Shown: positions 16,648 to 26,096 of the stretch, in pieces
How the letters are laid out: each line of letters starts with the position of its first letter
Numbering within the stretch: position 1 is the stretch's first letter
From: a virus
Reading direction: 5' to 3' (one strand)
DNA length: 51,395 bases
IMG/VR virus record: IMGVR_UViG_3300044858_006691
Coordinates: 1-51,395 of that record
The notes under the pieces: model-generated
Told to the model about the DNA's origin: nothing
Seen by the model: only the letters and a program-made list of their open reading frames with translations
The model's database searches: none
Translations under genes and position numbers: made by a program

Positions 16648-17994
16648 TTAGATCTTCCAGTTCTCAACGGGCATCAGGCAGGGGTAGTTGGTGCTGGTGT
16701 AGCCGGTATCGATCCAGTAACGACTGGTCGACAAACTGACCGCTCCCCCATTGGCCAGTACCCCCGTGGTCTGGAATCCCGTCCCCGCAAAATCCATCAG
16801 TCCAACGTTCAGCCCCTGGCTGGAGTCGGCGTTGTTCTCGTGGAAGGAATAGGCAAAGGCGCTCGCCCGGATCGGGAGGATCGACACACCGCAAGAGCTG
16901 CTGCTGTAGGACAGCCGGTAGTAGCGTGTCGGGTCGTCGGTGTTGACGACAAAGCCCGACAGGCCCGAGCCGTAGTAGTAATAGGGCGCAAAAGCCGCCA
17001 CCCACTGGTTGTCCCAAGTGATCTGGTGACGCATCCCGTAGTAACTGCCCTGCTCGATGCCGTAGGACGTGGTGCAGGACACCGTCGTGAAGTTGGTGTC
17101 CAGCGCGCCGGTGTTGCCGCTGCCTGGGGTGAGCACGGCCATGTGCGAGCAGTTGCTCGGCACAAAACGCACCAGGGCGATCTTGCCGCTCTTGGTCGGG
17201 ATGACCCGCATCCGGTACTGGCTCTCGGTATAACTGGTCGAGCCGTTGGCATTCCAGCTGAAGTCGACGTACTGATAGCTGGCCCCGTTGGTACCGGCCT
17301 TGGCCTCCAGGATGAACTGGTTGAGCTCGCCGGGTTTGCCCGAGAGCTTGGCACTGGGGTGCTTCCAGATGTGGGCGCGGTAGTTGCAGCTCGCATCGCG
17401 CGCCTCGATCAGCACCAGGAGCCCGGCGGCCCAGTGGTAGCCCACGGCGCTGCGCATATTGGTGTTGGCCCCGGCCCAGGTGGCCGCCGAGACAGTTGCC
17501 AGGCCGGTGGTCAGTTGATCGAGCTGGGCAAAGCCACCGCGTGTGTATTGGCGCAAGGTGGTACCGGAGAACCACAGCGACATCGGCTGGCGGTAGCCTT
17601 CGGGACCCACAACCACCCCAAAGTTGGCCATGAAGCTGCCCATCTGGTCGGGCTGGCGCATCGCCATGCCCCCGTTGGCCGACAGACGCAGCAATTGGTG
17701 ACCGTCGACCGAGTAGCAGGGTGTGGCCTTGACCCAATAGGTACCTGCCGCGCTCGAGCTCACCTGGCCATTGGTGTAATTCCAGCCGGTGTAGTCTGAC
17801 CAGATCTCGCCCGAGGTCGCCCAGGCGTTGCCGGCATTGGTCTGGTTGGCCCGGCTGACCAGATTGAAATCCGAGTCGTAGATGCTGCAGTCCGGGCTGT
17901 TGTTGTATGAGGAGAACACGCCCACCAACGGCAGCGGCTGCTTCTCATAGGCCGGTGCGGTCTCCACCGGCAGCGTGCGCAAGAATCGTCCCAT
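16648..17994 (-). CDS. putative tail fibre / receptor-binding protein
   Basis: 448 residues with no family I can name. The composition is that of a surface fibre or tip protein: rich in Tyr, Trp, Ser, Gly, Asn and Thr, few charged residues, several Cys, and short repeated strands such as YRLSYSSSSCGVSILP and DFSWNANGSTSYTESQY. It lies inside the block that replaces P2 genes H and G, between the baseplate genes and the sheath gene. Receptor binding is the expected role but is inference. TAATG coupling joins it to the preceding gene. Confidence 0.6.
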   Translation of the reverse strand: MGRFLRTLPVETAPAYEKQPLPLVGVFSSYNNSPDCSIYDSDFNLVSRANQTNAGNAWATSGEIWSDYTGWNYTNGQVSSSAAGTYWVKATPCYSVDGHQLLRLSANGGMAMRQPDQMGSFMANFGVVVGPEGYRQPMSLWFSGTTLRQYTRGGFAQLDQLTTGLATVSAATWAGANTNMRSAVGYHWAAGLLVLIEARDASCNYRAHIWKHPSAKLSGKPGELNQFILEAKAGTNGASYQYVDFSWNANGSTSYTESQYRMRVIPTKSGKIALVRFVPSNCSHMAVLTPGSGNTGALDTNFTTVSCTTSYGIEQGSYYGMRHQITWDNQWVAAFAPYYYYGSGLSGFVVNTDDPTRYYRLSYSSSSCGVSILPIRASAFAYSFHENNADSSQGLNVGLMDFAGTGFQTTGVLANGGAVSLSTSRYWIDTGYTSTNYPCLMPVENWKI

Positions 17995-18305
17995 TACGCC
18001 ACCTCCTCGATGCCCCAGGCGTTGAAGCTGACGCTGGCGGCGCTGGCCTGCACCACGATCTTCTGGCCAGCGGCCAAGGAGAGCGCAGTGCGTTCCAGCA
18101 CCTCGGTCGCCGCCAGACTCACATCGAATTCAATGAACTCGCTCTCGGCCGGCGTGGCGGACGCGGTCAGCGCCACGCGCAGCTTGGCGGCTGCCGTGCC
18201 CTTGTTGCAGGCCGCGACATTGACCACGGCGCGGCGGCCGGTGGGCACTTCGTAGAGGGTCGCCAGCGTGTTGGCGGCTGGCAGCGCCGTTCCCAGAATG
18301 GACAT
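17994..18305 (-). CDS. small beta-sandwich-like structural protein
   Basis: 103 residues without a recognised domain. The pattern is that of a compact beta-sandwich (TLYEVPTGRRAVVNVAACNKGTAAAKLRVALT...EVLERTALSLAAGQKIVVQASAASVSFNAWGIEE). Comparable small proteins accompany tail fibres in many phages and may decorate or join them. It sits between the coiled-coil protein and the putative receptor-binding protein and overlaps the latter by one base. Confidence 0.55.
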   Translation of the reverse strand: MSILGTALPAANTLATLYEVPTGRRAVVNVAACNKGTAAAKLRVALTASATPAESEFIEFDVSLAATEVLERTALSLAAGQKIVVQASAASVSFNAWGIEEVA

Positions 18306-18317
18306 CGAAGAGGCTCC

Positions 18318-18878
18318 TTAGAGTTGGGCAAGGAAGAAGGTCTTGCGCCCCAGCACCAGTTGCTGGGTGACGCTGTTGGCAGCGGCCTGAGCCGTGGCCA
18401 CGGCCTGATCGGCTGCGCTACTGACGGCCGCAATCGCCTGATCGCGGGCACTGGCAGATTGCTGGATCGAACTCTGCGCGGCAGCATTGACGGTAGCCAC
18501 CGTGCTGGTCTCGGTCTGCGCCATCACCGCCAAGGCAGCTTCCTTGGTCTGGGTGACCGAGGCTTCTGCGGCCGTCTGGGTCGCTGTGATGGAACTCTCA
18601 GCAGCGGTCTTGGTGGCCGTGACGTTGGCAATGGCCACATCAGCCGCCGTGGCAATGGTGTCCAGCGTCGCGGTCTCGACGGCATTGGCGTGCGCCGACA
18701 TCTCCGCCATCTTGATGTCGCCCATCTCCTCCACTTCGAGGACGGTGGCGCGACCACCGATGCGGTCGATGGCTGTGCCTAGATAGGCAAGCTCTTCCGG
18801 TGTGGCGATCTCGGCGGCGGTTTCGATCTTGGCTTTGATCGCGCGCACCGCATCGCGCAGCAAGGGGTCTTTGGCCAT
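18318..18878 (-). CDS. alanine/threonine-rich coiled-coil protein
   Basis: 186 residues. The first 50 form a charged helix pair (LLRDAVRAIKAKIETAAEIATPEELAYLG). Residues ~60-170 are an almost uninterrupted Ala/Thr/Ser/Gln helix with few aromatic residues (TATKTAAESSITATQTAAE and similar), predicted to be a long coiled-coil shaft. Such proteins commonly trimerise as fibre stems. It likely connects baseplate to the fibre tip encoded downstream; the assignment is from composition and context. Confidence 0.6.
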   Translation of the reverse strand: MAKDPLLRDAVRAIKAKIETAAEIATPEELAYLGTAIDRIGGRATVLEVEEMGDIKMAEMSAHANAVETATLDTIATAADVAIANVTATKTAAESSITATQTAAEASVTQTKEAALAVMAQTETSTVATVNAAAQSSIQQSASARDQAIAAVSSAADQAVATAQAAANSVTQQLVLGRKTFFLAQL

Positions 18879-18890
18879 GGGGTGTGCTCC

Positions 18891-19097
18891 TTAAAAGCCG
18901 AACTGGTGAAACACCCGCAATTGCTGGCGGTGCAGCCGTTCGGTGAGTTGGTCTTGGCCCTGCTCAGAGGACGCGGCCTGCGCAGCCACATCCGCATCGA
19001 TGCGAGTGATGGCTTCGCGCAGGTTCAAGACGTCTTCAGAGAGCAGGTGCTCTGGGTGCGGCAAGGGGTAGCCGCGCGGCGTGCGCTCGAGATGCAT
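18891..19097 (-). CDS. small phage protein of unknown function
   Basis: 68 residues, mostly charged and helical (LLSEDVLNLREAITRIDADVAAQAASSEQGQDQLTERLHRQQLRVF). It starts just 12 bp after the DUF4815 gene and ends 12 bp before the coiled-coil gene, so it is embedded in the fibre operon. No family recognised. Confidence 0.5.
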   Translation of the reverse strand: MHLERTPRGYPLPHPEHLLSEDVLNLREAITRIDADVAAQAASSEQGQDQLTERLHRQQLRVFHQFGF

Positions 19098-19109
19098 CGC
19101 TCACCCCCA

Positions 19110-22100
19110 TCAGGTCACGATCACGCGCAGATTGCGCACGAAAGGCCGGTGTTGAGGATTGCCGGACAGGGCCAGCTTCACGCGCGTGGTGCGATCTGCA
19201 CCGACACCGACGAGGCTGTTGGCCTTGTAGGTGCGCTCAACCCAGCCGTTACCCACCTCAACCCCCGAAGACAAGGAGAGCGCCTGGAAACTACCCGGCG
19301 TTCCCGACTCGGCCTGCACTGCCACGCTGGACGTGCCGGGCGTGAGTGCATCAAAGGTCACCGACACATTGAAGGTGGCGGCAGCTGGAATCGCCCGGGA
19401 CAGGTAGTCCCCCGCCGCCTCCAGCGTGCCGAACACCAACTGCGTGCCCGGATACAGGATTGGGCTTGCCGTCTCGGTACCCGTCAGCTTGGCCGACACC
19501 GCCAGGTTGCCCGAGAGCTTCTCGCTCAAGGCCAGCCCCTGGTCCTCCGACAGGGTGTAGATCCGCCCTTGCGCATCGGTCACCAGAAACTGCACGTCGG
19601 TGCCAGCCGCCGGACGCTCGACGCCTGCGAGCGCCATCACATCCGACAGGTTGGTCACCGTGTACTGACCCAGAGATACTGTCTTGGACTGCTGCGAGAA
19701 GCGGCACCCCAAGAGCCGGAAGGTCAGGTCCTGCGTCTGGTGCGGGGTCCAGGTGATCCCGTTGGAGGACGAGAGCAGCACGCCGATCTGGTAGGGCTGC
19801 GCGGTGACCCAGCCGGTACGCGGGTCGTACTTACCGAGTTCCGCCACCGAAACCGCGTGGTTCGCATCGTCGGTGAGGACCACGAGGGCGTACTCGCGGT
19901 TGGCCTCCAGCGCGACCGGGTCGAGGGTGATGCGCGTGGCGTTGCCATCGGTCTTGATGTCGGCGGCCAGCAACCGGCCTTCGGTCAGCACCGTGGTGGT
20001 GGGCATCCCGACCTGTGTTTCGCGGATCTGCACGATGACCGGTGCCGATCCCCCTTTGGTGGTGAACCACAGCTCCAGACCACCGATCACCCGGCGCTCG
20101 GGCAGCGTGAAGGTCTGGGCCAGCGGGTCCCAGCGACGCACTACGGTGGTCAGGATGCGACGACGCGTCTCGGTGACGATCTGGCCGCGCCCGACGTAGG
20201 TGGCTGAACCGTAGCTGCCGCCCGCACCGAGAAACTCCACCAGCTTCGCCCCGGCCGGAATCGCCTGCGGGATCTGGAAGCTGCCCGTGAGCAGTCCCGA
20301 GGCATTGGCCGCCGTGCCCGCAGGCTGGCTGATCCCGATGCCATCAAAGCGCAAGGCGGACAGCGCTTCGCTGGGGCCGAAGCCTTCCACCCGATAGGCC
20401 ACCTGCAGCGCGCGCAGGAACTGCGCTTCCTCGCTGGAGGACGCCAGCACCTGCTCTGAACGACGGGTCTCGACCACTTGCTCCAGGACACCGCTGCCAG
20501 TGATCAGCCGCTCGGTCACGTCCGAAGCCCAGGTGGTGTTGGTCACCGTGAACTGGTCGACAGCCGGGTTCAAGGTGACCCGGGCCGGCACCGGCTCGAA
20601 GGCCTGGTAAGGGTTGATCTTCATCGACCCGGTGCGGGCCAGCTGCTCGATCACTGGAGCCAGGGTGTAGTCCAGGGTCAGCAGTGCATTACCGTTGTCC
20701 TTGGCGTGCTGGGCGGAAGCCGTGATCGGCAGCGTCAGCACCCCGGCCACAATCGCGCCCGTCTGCGCCACGCCCTGATCGCGCAGGTCGTCGTCCAGAA
20801 AGTTGTCGACGAACAGCCCCTTCTTGGCGGCCGGCTCGCGGATGTTGGCATCCACGCGCAGGCGCTCCAGGGCCATCAGATCGTAAAGATCGGCGATCTG
20901 GCGCTGCATCGCGGTGAGCTCCGAGACCTTGATGGTGCGGATCGCAATGTTGCGCACGACCGGCTCCGAGCCACTGCGCCAGTCGTAGCCGATCTCGGCC
21001 AAGGCCAGGCGCGAAGCCGGCACCGTGGGGGCGACGGGATTGCGCACTTGGCTGATGCCCTTGATGCGCTCGACTTGGCCATCAGCGGTGAGTGCCAGCA
21101 CATCGACGCGCGGCAGCTTCCACTGGTAGTCGATGTACATCGTCGACCCCTGCACGACCCCGGTCACCTTGAAGCCGGTATCGGTCAGATCGGTGGGGGT
21201 GATGCTGGCGATGTACTGGTAGGTTACCTGGTAGCTCGATCCTGGTGCGGGCTCAGCGCCACCGGGCGACCAATCGATCTCATCGCCGACGACCTTGTAG
21301 TCGGTGCCCTGGATGTAGGTGGTGGCACCTTGCTGGATGGTGAGCACGGCCACCACCGTCGGCTCGGTCAAGACATCGCGGCTGCCAGTGAAGGCGCCAT
21401 GGACCACGGTCTCGGTCTTGGCTTGCGTCACCTTGATGTCGATCACCTGGGCGAGCGGTGGCCGGTTGATGGTCACCACCATGGAGCCATTGCCCGAATC
21501 GTTGAACACCTGCGGCTCCGATGACACCCGCTGAACATCCGGACCGATGGGCAGACGCAACCGTTGCGATTGGCTGCGCTCAACCTTGAAACCGTCGATG
21601 TTGGCGCGGCCCTCGGCGACCGAGAAGATGTGCTCTTGGGCATCGGTATCGATACTGAGGAATCGGACGCCCAGCCCTTCGGTCACGTAGTGGCCGTTGG
21701 CGTCATAGTCGTAGCGCGCCAGACTCGCAATCACGCCATCGAGCACGGGCGGCTGACGGCGGTTCTTCAGGATGCCGTTGTCCAGCGCATAGACCGCGTG
21801 GAAGTCTCCGGACTGACCATCACTGGTGCCAGCACCCTCCCAGCCCCAGGCGAGGGTCTCCTGCAGACGGCCGGCACCGGGCTCCTGATAGTTGCGCACG
21901 CCGACGGCCGGCTCGCGCAGGTTGGGGTCTTCGAGTTCGGTGACCGTGCGGGTGGTGAAACGCACACCGACAGCAATGCGGCCCTCGACCGGCACGGTGA
22001 AGGTGGCAGATGGCACTTCGCGCACGGCGCCGCGCAGATAGACGCGACCCGCTTCGAGTGTGACGAGCCCTGTATCGGCATCGATCTGCAGGTTGGCGCC

Positions 22101-22271
22101 GCTGACGATGTCGCCATCCTTCAACAGCGCATCAGCCACGCCCTGCAGGCGGTGGATCAGGGTCGTCTGGATTTCGTTGAGTTCTCGGGACTGCAGGCCA
22201 TCGCCGGCACGGAACAAGAGCTGGGTGTAGTGCTTGGCCGGGTCAAACAGGTTGTAGTAGCGCTCGATCAT
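19110..22271 (-). CDS. DUF4815 tail/baseplate protein
   Basis: 1053 residues. The N-terminal ~550 residues match DUF4815, starting with the characteristic MIERYYNLFDPAKHYTQLLF and RAGDGLQSRELNEIQ. The remaining half is beta-rich (VIVQIRETQVGMPTTTVLTEGRLLAADIKTDG; repeated adhesin-like strands) and ends in a VRNLRVIVT strand. DUF4815 proteins occur in large tailed phages as baseplate or tail structural proteins; the molecular role is not established. Here it takes the place of the P2 tail-fibre gene H. It is the largest virion protein in the window. Confidence 0.85.
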   Translation of the reverse strand: MIERYYNLFDPAKHYTQLLFRAGDGLQSRELNEIQTTLIHRLQGVADALLKDGDIVSGANLQIDADTGLVTLEAGRVYLRGAVREVPSATFTVPVEGRIAVGVRFTTRTVTELEDPNLREPAVGVRNYQEPGAGRLQETLAWGWEGAGTSDGQSGDFHAVYALDNGILKNRRQPPVLDGVIASLARYDYDANGHYVTEGLGVRFLSIDTDAQEHIFSVAEGRANIDGFKVERSQSQRLRLPIGPDVQRVSSEPQVFNDSGNGSMVVTINRPPLAQVIDIKVTQAKTETVVHGAFTGSRDVLTEPTVVAVLTIQQGATTYIQGTDYKVVGDEIDWSPGGAEPAPGSSYQVTYQYIASITPTDLTDTGFKVTGVVQGSTMYIDYQWKLPRVDVLALTADGQVERIKGISQVRNPVAPTVPASRLALAEIGYDWRSGSEPVVRNIAIRTIKVSELTAMQRQIADLYDLMALERLRVDANIREPAAKKGLFVDNFLDDDLRDQGVAQTGAIVAGVLTLPITASAQHAKDNGNALLTLDYTLAPVIEQLARTGSMKINPYQAFEPVPARVTLNPAVDQFTVTNTTWASDVTERLITGSGVLEQVVETRRSEQVLASSSEEAQFLRALQVAYRVEGFGPSEALSALRFDGIGISQPAGTAANASGLLTGSFQIPQAIPAGAKLVEFLGAGGSYGSATYVGRGQIVTETRRRILTTVVRRWDPLAQTFTLPERRVIGGLELWFTTKGGSAPVIVQIRETQVGMPTTTVLTEGRLLAADIKTDGNATRITLDPVALEANREYALVVLTDDANHAVSVAELGKYDPRTGWVTAQPYQIGVLLSSSNGITWTPHQTQDLTFRLLGCRFSQQSKTVSLGQYTVTNLSDVMALAGVERPAAGTDVQFLVTDAQGRIYTLSEDQGLALSEKLSGNLAVSAKLTGTETASPILYPGTQLVFGTLEAAGDYLSRAIPAAATFNVSVTFDALTPGTSSVAVQAESGTPGSFQALSLSSGVEVGNGWVERTYKANSLVGVGADRTTRVKLALSGNPQHRPFVRNLRVIVT

Positions 22272-22286
22272 GGATGGCCTCGCGGA

Positions 22287-22979
22287 TTAGAAAGTGACAA
22301 CGAATTCGAAGGTCTCGCGCGTGCTGGGCTGGCGCACGATGGGCACCGAGTTCTGCAGCACGAGAAGGATTCCGGCATCCGTGATCTGGGCCGGGATGAA
22401 GAACTTCTGCCCGAGGGGTAACTCGGAATCGGTCTGGGTGCCGACGAAGAGACCTTGCTCGCGCACGACGGACGTCGCGGCATCCTCGAAGTCGAAGCGC
22501 ACCCGGATGAACAGGTGGTTGGTGGGCTCGGTCACCAGGCGATAGCGCCCGGTCGGCACCACGATCTCGCCCTCGGGGTCGGCGGCAACGAAATGCACCT
22601 CGTCCACCACCCGTCGGCCGACTTCGCGCAGCAGCGCCGTCTGGCCGATGGACTCGGGCGGGTGCGAAACCTTGAAGTGGACCGTGACGTCACCGCCTTC
22701 GGGGATGGCGCTGACCGGCAGACGGCGGATCACGCCCTCACGGGCATTGGCGCTGTAGTCGATGTCGAGCGCGTACTCGGTCTGGTCATCCAGCGAGGTG
22801 ACGCGGATGTCGGCCAGGTGCGTAAAGCCCAGCTCAATCACCCCAGCCTCGTTAAAGGGTGTGCTGATCGCCTTGGTGGTGTCCCACAAGGGATCGCCCT
22901 CGCCCAGGGCGAGGTGAAGGGTTTGTTCTTTGATCGCAGCAGCAAGCGCAGCGCGACCGCTGGCAGTCAGAATCGCCAT
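22287..22979 (-). CDS. phage tail-collar fibre-like protein
   Basis: The start at 22979 (MAILTASGRAALAAAIKEQT) has GGAG 8 nt upstream and yields 230 residues. The beginning resembles tail-collar fibre proteins (LTASGRAALAAAIKEQTLHLALGEGDPLW, then EVGRRVVDEVHFV further on). The VIELGFTHLADIRVTS and TVHFKVSHPPESIGQTALLREVG segments fit the same family. It lies between gpI and DUF4815 and probably attaches fibres to the baseplate. Confidence 0.6.
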   Translation of the reverse strand: MAILTASGRAALAAAIKEQTLHLALGEGDPLWDTTKAISTPFNEAGVIELGFTHLADIRVTSLDDQTEYALDIDYSANAREGVIRRLPVSAIPEGGDVTVHFKVSHPPESIGQTALLREVGRRVVDEVHFVAADPEGEIVVPTGRYRLVTEPTNHLFIRVRFDFEDAATSVVREQGLFVGTQTDSELPLGQKFFIPAQITDAGILLVLQNSVPIVRQPSTRETFEFVVTF

Positions 22980-23013
22980 CGGGTGCTCCAGAAAATGAAT
23001 GGGGTCAGAAAAA

Positions 23014-24588
23014 TCAGGGCTGCGTGCTGTGGCCGCTGCCAATCAGCTCGCGGGTGTCGGTCCAGCTCGAACTCGGCCAGCGCACGCCGGCCCAGGTCTG
23101 GCCGCACCAGCCGGCATGGGTACTGGCCAAGGCAATGCGTGATGGCGAGGCCAACGCGCTGGTGTTGCGCTCGGTGCTTCGGGTCAGCAGGCGCTGCAGG
23201 TTGGAGGGTGTTTCCTCAAACCCGTAAGGTGCCACATCGGTGAAGCCCGAGACGACGATGTGCATCTCGGTCAGCGTTCGCCACTCGACCTCGGCCAAAT
23301 CACCCAAGGTGAGATCGCCCAGCGTCGGCAGCGAGCGGGTGCGCAACAGTGCTCGCCGGGGCGTGCGGGTATTGACCCCGCCCAAAATGACTTCACTGAG
23401 CACCACCTGCGCCCGTTGGTAAAGGCGCGGCTGCCAGCCAGCGGCATTGGGCAAGGCCGGGTTGCCTCGGGTGTGATCCCGCTGCACGAAGCCCCGGTCC
23501 AGGCTCGGCACCGATTCGCCCAAGGCCCACATCCCCAGCGCCTGATCGGCACGGGCCTGGACGCGATGGACAGCGATAGCTTCGCGATGGGCCTGCAGAC
23601 TCAGGGTCGGCACCACCAAGTCTCCCGGGTGTCCACGAAGGTTGCGCTCCAGCACTTCGATGTGGATCAGCCGATGCGGTGTGGCGGAGAGCTTGTCACG
23701 GCCACCGAGGGTGATCGCCTGCCCCTCTTCACGCCAGGCAAAGCGCGGCAGGTTGGCATTGATGTCACCCAGGGGTGTGCTGTCGGAGAGCACCACCATC
23801 GCTCGTGCGAAGCGACGCTCAGGCAGCCATGACTGTGCCTCCGGCAGTCCCCGCGCATTGGCCAGCGTGAAGAGGTGCGAATGCAGGATCTCCTCGTTGC
23901 GCGTATGCCCGGCATCACCCAGAGCCGAGAAGTCGAGGAGATACCGGTCGATCAACCTCGCCACCGCAAAGCGAGTTGCCTCGCGCGTGGGCGTCAGCAC
24001 GATGTCGGTGGTTAGGTTCACCCATTGGCGGACCCGGCCAAACGACAACTTGGTCTGCCCGTCCCGCCAGAACACGCCGCTGTGGTCTGACAACAGCGCG
24101 TCGCCCAGTCGACTCTCATCGAGCACCACCCGGCGCAGGTCATGGCCGTGGTAGATCCGTGACAGGCGGCTTCGGGCCGGTGCCGACAGTCGGGCAATGG
24201 CGATCAGGTTGGCAATCGCCTTGTCGCTGTCGAGCACCTGCCCCGGATCGAGCTGGAACTCGGCGAAGTGAACACCGGGCGGTTCCTGCTCGACCGTGGC
24301 GCCCATCCCGATCCAGGACAAGGCCGTCGACAGTGCGGCTGGTGTGCCGCGCAGGCGCTGCCACAGAATCCCTTCGGCAATCGCCTGTCGTGGCTTCGGC
24401 AAATACGGCAGCAATTCTCCCAGTCCGTACTCCCAGATCAGCCAGGGCAAGAGCGGATCATTCGGATCGGTCTTGAACTGGCGGATCGCGTCCGCCGGCA
24501 GTGCCAGCCTGGAAAGCGGATCGGTCGTTAGGGATAGCGCCTGCTCCAGCGGTGTGGCATTGGCGGGCAGCAGATGGTCAGCAGTCAT
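23014..24588 (-). CDS. I: tail protein I with long C-terminal extension
   Basis: The first ~180 residues match P2 tail protein I: LLPANATPLEQALSLTTDPLSR, then LPWLIWEYGLGELLPYL and EGILWQRLRGTPAALSTALSW. gpI in P2 is about 176 residues; this one has 524, so ~340 residues of beta-rich sequence are added, containing repeated LSEVILGG/LGDLTLGDL-like turns. The extension may carry a fibre-docking or tip domain. The order J-I is conserved. Confidence 0.85.
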   Translation of the reverse strand: MTADHLLPANATPLEQALSLTTDPLSRLALPADAIRQFKTDPNDPLLPWLIWEYGLGELLPYLPKPRQAIAEGILWQRLRGTPAALSTALSWIGMGATVEQEPPGVHFAEFQLDPGQVLDSDKAIANLIAIARLSAPARSRLSRIYHGHDLRRVVLDESRLGDALLSDHSGVFWRDGQTKLSFGRVRQWVNLTTDIVLTPTREATRFAVARLIDRYLLDFSALGDAGHTRNEEILHSHLFTLANARGLPEAQSWLPERRFARAMVVLSDSTPLGDINANLPRFAWREEGQAITLGGRDKLSATPHRLIHIEVLERNLRGHPGDLVVPTLSLQAHREAIAVHRVQARADQALGMWALGESVPSLDRGFVQRDHTRGNPALPNAAGWQPRLYQRAQVVLSEVILGGVNTRTPRRALLRTRSLPTLGDLTLGDLAEVEWRTLTEMHIVVSGFTDVAPYGFEETPSNLQRLLTRSTERNTSALASPSRIALASTHAGWCGQTWAGVRWPSSSWTDTRELIGSGHSTQP

Positions 24589-24615
24589 ATGCCCTCCAGC
24601 GCAAGATGGGGGACG

Positions 24616-25458
24616 CTATCGATCCCGCCCGGCAAATTCCAGATTCAGATGCATCAGCCGCACCGCCTGGTTGGAATTGGCACGGATGTCGGTCGTGGGT
24701 GAATGCAGCTCGACCTTGTGCACGCCAGGACGCTGCAACTCGCCAATCACCCAGGACGGTGTCAGATCCCAGCCCAGGCCCGACTGCGCCGCCAATGCGT
24801 CCGTGAAACGGGGGGCGATGGCCTCGAAGGCGGCCATTGGTGTGTCGGGATAGAGCCAGATGCGCGCGGTGACGGTGACGGGAATCAACTCGGCCGCCAC
24901 CACCTCGACGGTGTCGGTGAGCACCCGGATGTCGTCGCGCAGCACCACCGAACGGACAGCCTCCAGCACGGCATCCGGTACCGTCTCCTCCTCTCCCTTG
25001 GCCAGCACGCTGATGCGCACCCGCCCGGGTTCCGGGCTGTCGACCTCGACATCAGCGACGCCGGGGGAAGCCGAGAGCGCCCAGTAGCGGTAGTGCGCCG
25101 CGCCGCCGGCATTGGCAAAGCCAATGATGCGTTGGCGGGTGCGCAGCCGAAGCGCCTCGTCGGTCTCATCGACCAGGCGCGTGACACCGTAGAAAGCCGC
25201 CAGGTGATCCAGATCGCTGCCGGTGGCAAAGGCCAAGAGGGACGCCTTGGCCGCTGCATTGATGCGGTTCCTCAGCAATACCTCCCGATAGGCGGCGACC
25301 TCCAGCAACTTCACCGCCGGGTCCGAGGCCAAGAGCGCCGAATAGTCCGGGTAGCGCGATTGAAACTCGGTTTGCAGTTGCGAGAAGATCGTGTCGAAAG
25401 ACAAGGGCTCGATGACGGCCGGCGTGGGCAGGCTCGCCAGATCACTCAGGGTCGTCAT
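24616..25458 (-). CDS. J: baseplate assembly protein J
   Basis: 280 residues matching the baseplate J family (P2 gpJ): FDTIFSQLQTEFQSRYPDYSALLASDPAVKLLEVAAYREVLLRNRINAAAKASLLAFA is the diagnostic N-terminal stretch. YRYWALSASPGVADVEVDSPEPGRVRISVL follows in the centre. It forms baseplate wedges with W and I. It begins next to the stop of W, in the usual W-J-I order. Confidence 0.95.
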   Translation of the reverse strand: MTTLSDLASLPTPAVIEPLSFDTIFSQLQTEFQSRYPDYSALLASDPAVKLLEVAAYREVLLRNRINAAAKASLLAFATGSDLDHLAAFYGVTRLVDETDEALRLRTRQRIIGFANAGGAAHYRYWALSASPGVADVEVDSPEPGRVRISVLAKGEEETVPDAVLEAVRSVVLRDDIRVLTDTVEVVAAELIPVTVTARIWLYPDTPMAAFEAIAPRFTDALAAQSGLGWDLTPSWVIGELQRPGVHKVELHSPTTDIRANSNQAVRLMHLNLEFAGRDR

Positions 25459-25794
25459 TCACACCTCCAGGCCGGTGAGCACGGCTGCTTTGCCATCGGG
25501 CAGGTAGATGCCTTCCAGATCGAGCACGACTTGCCCGACCGTGGCCGAAGCAATGCGCACGCGGGTGAGTTTGAAACGCGGCTCCCAGCGGGCCAGAGCC
25601 TCGGCGGTCGCCGAATACAGGTCCATGGCGAGTCTCGGGGTCATCGGGTTGTCGACCAGCGCGGGCAGACGCGAGCCATAGTCACGGCGCATGACCCGAG
25701 TGCCGATACGGGTGGTGAGGATGTCGCGGATGCTCTGGCGCAAGTGATCAATGCCCGCCAAGGGCTGGCCGGTTTGGGCGTTGATTCCAAGCAT
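25459..25794 (-). CDS. W: baseplate assembly protein W (gp25-like)
   Basis: 111 residues with the GPW/gp25 pattern: LAGIDHLRQSIRDILTTRIGTRVMRRDYGSRLPALVDNP and later FKLTRVRIASATVGQVVLDLEG. The EPR-type motif of gp25 lysozyme-like proteins appears here as WEPRF near residue 72. It is a baseplate wedge component. Confidence 0.95.
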   Translation of the reverse strand: MLGINAQTGQPLAGIDHLRQSIRDILTTRIGTRVMRRDYGSRLPALVDNPMTPRLAMDLYSATAEALARWEPRFKLTRVRIASATVGQVVLDLEGIYLPDGKAAVLTGLEV

Positions 25795-25800
25795 CGTTGA

Positions 25801-26085
25801 TTACCCTGCATAGACATTGGGTGACCCTTGGGCCACGCTCGACCCACAGGCCACCGGATCACCGATCCGTCCGACGGCCTGTCCCTCGGCAAATACACTG
25901 AGACTGCCTTCCGCCAGCACGCTGGCGTGGCAGGCGGGACCACAGCAGTGGGTCGCCCAAGCATCCCCCACCCGGTGCACCGCGATGCCATTGATGAACA
26001 CCGAGGCCGCCGCCGAGGTATTGGGGCGTGCCGGAAAGCAACCATGGCCGGTGCATTGGTCGCCCAAGCGCGTGATGGCTGGCAT
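25801..26085 (-). CDS. PAAR-repeat baseplate spike tip protein
   Basis: 94 residues with PAAR features: MPAITRLGDQCTGHGCFPARP, then VFINGIAVHRVGDAWATHCC and GRIGDPVACGSSVAQGSPNVY. Several Cys and His could bind a metal at the tip. PAAR proteins sharpen the gpV spike. The gene is inserted between V and W, as in several P2-like phages. Confidence 0.9.
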   Translation of the reverse strand: MPAITRLGDQCTGHGCFPARPNTSAAASVFINGIAVHRVGDAWATHCCGPACHASVLAEGSLSVFAEGQAVGRIGDPVACGSSVAQGSPNVYAG

Positions 26086-26096
26086 GGCAACCTCCT

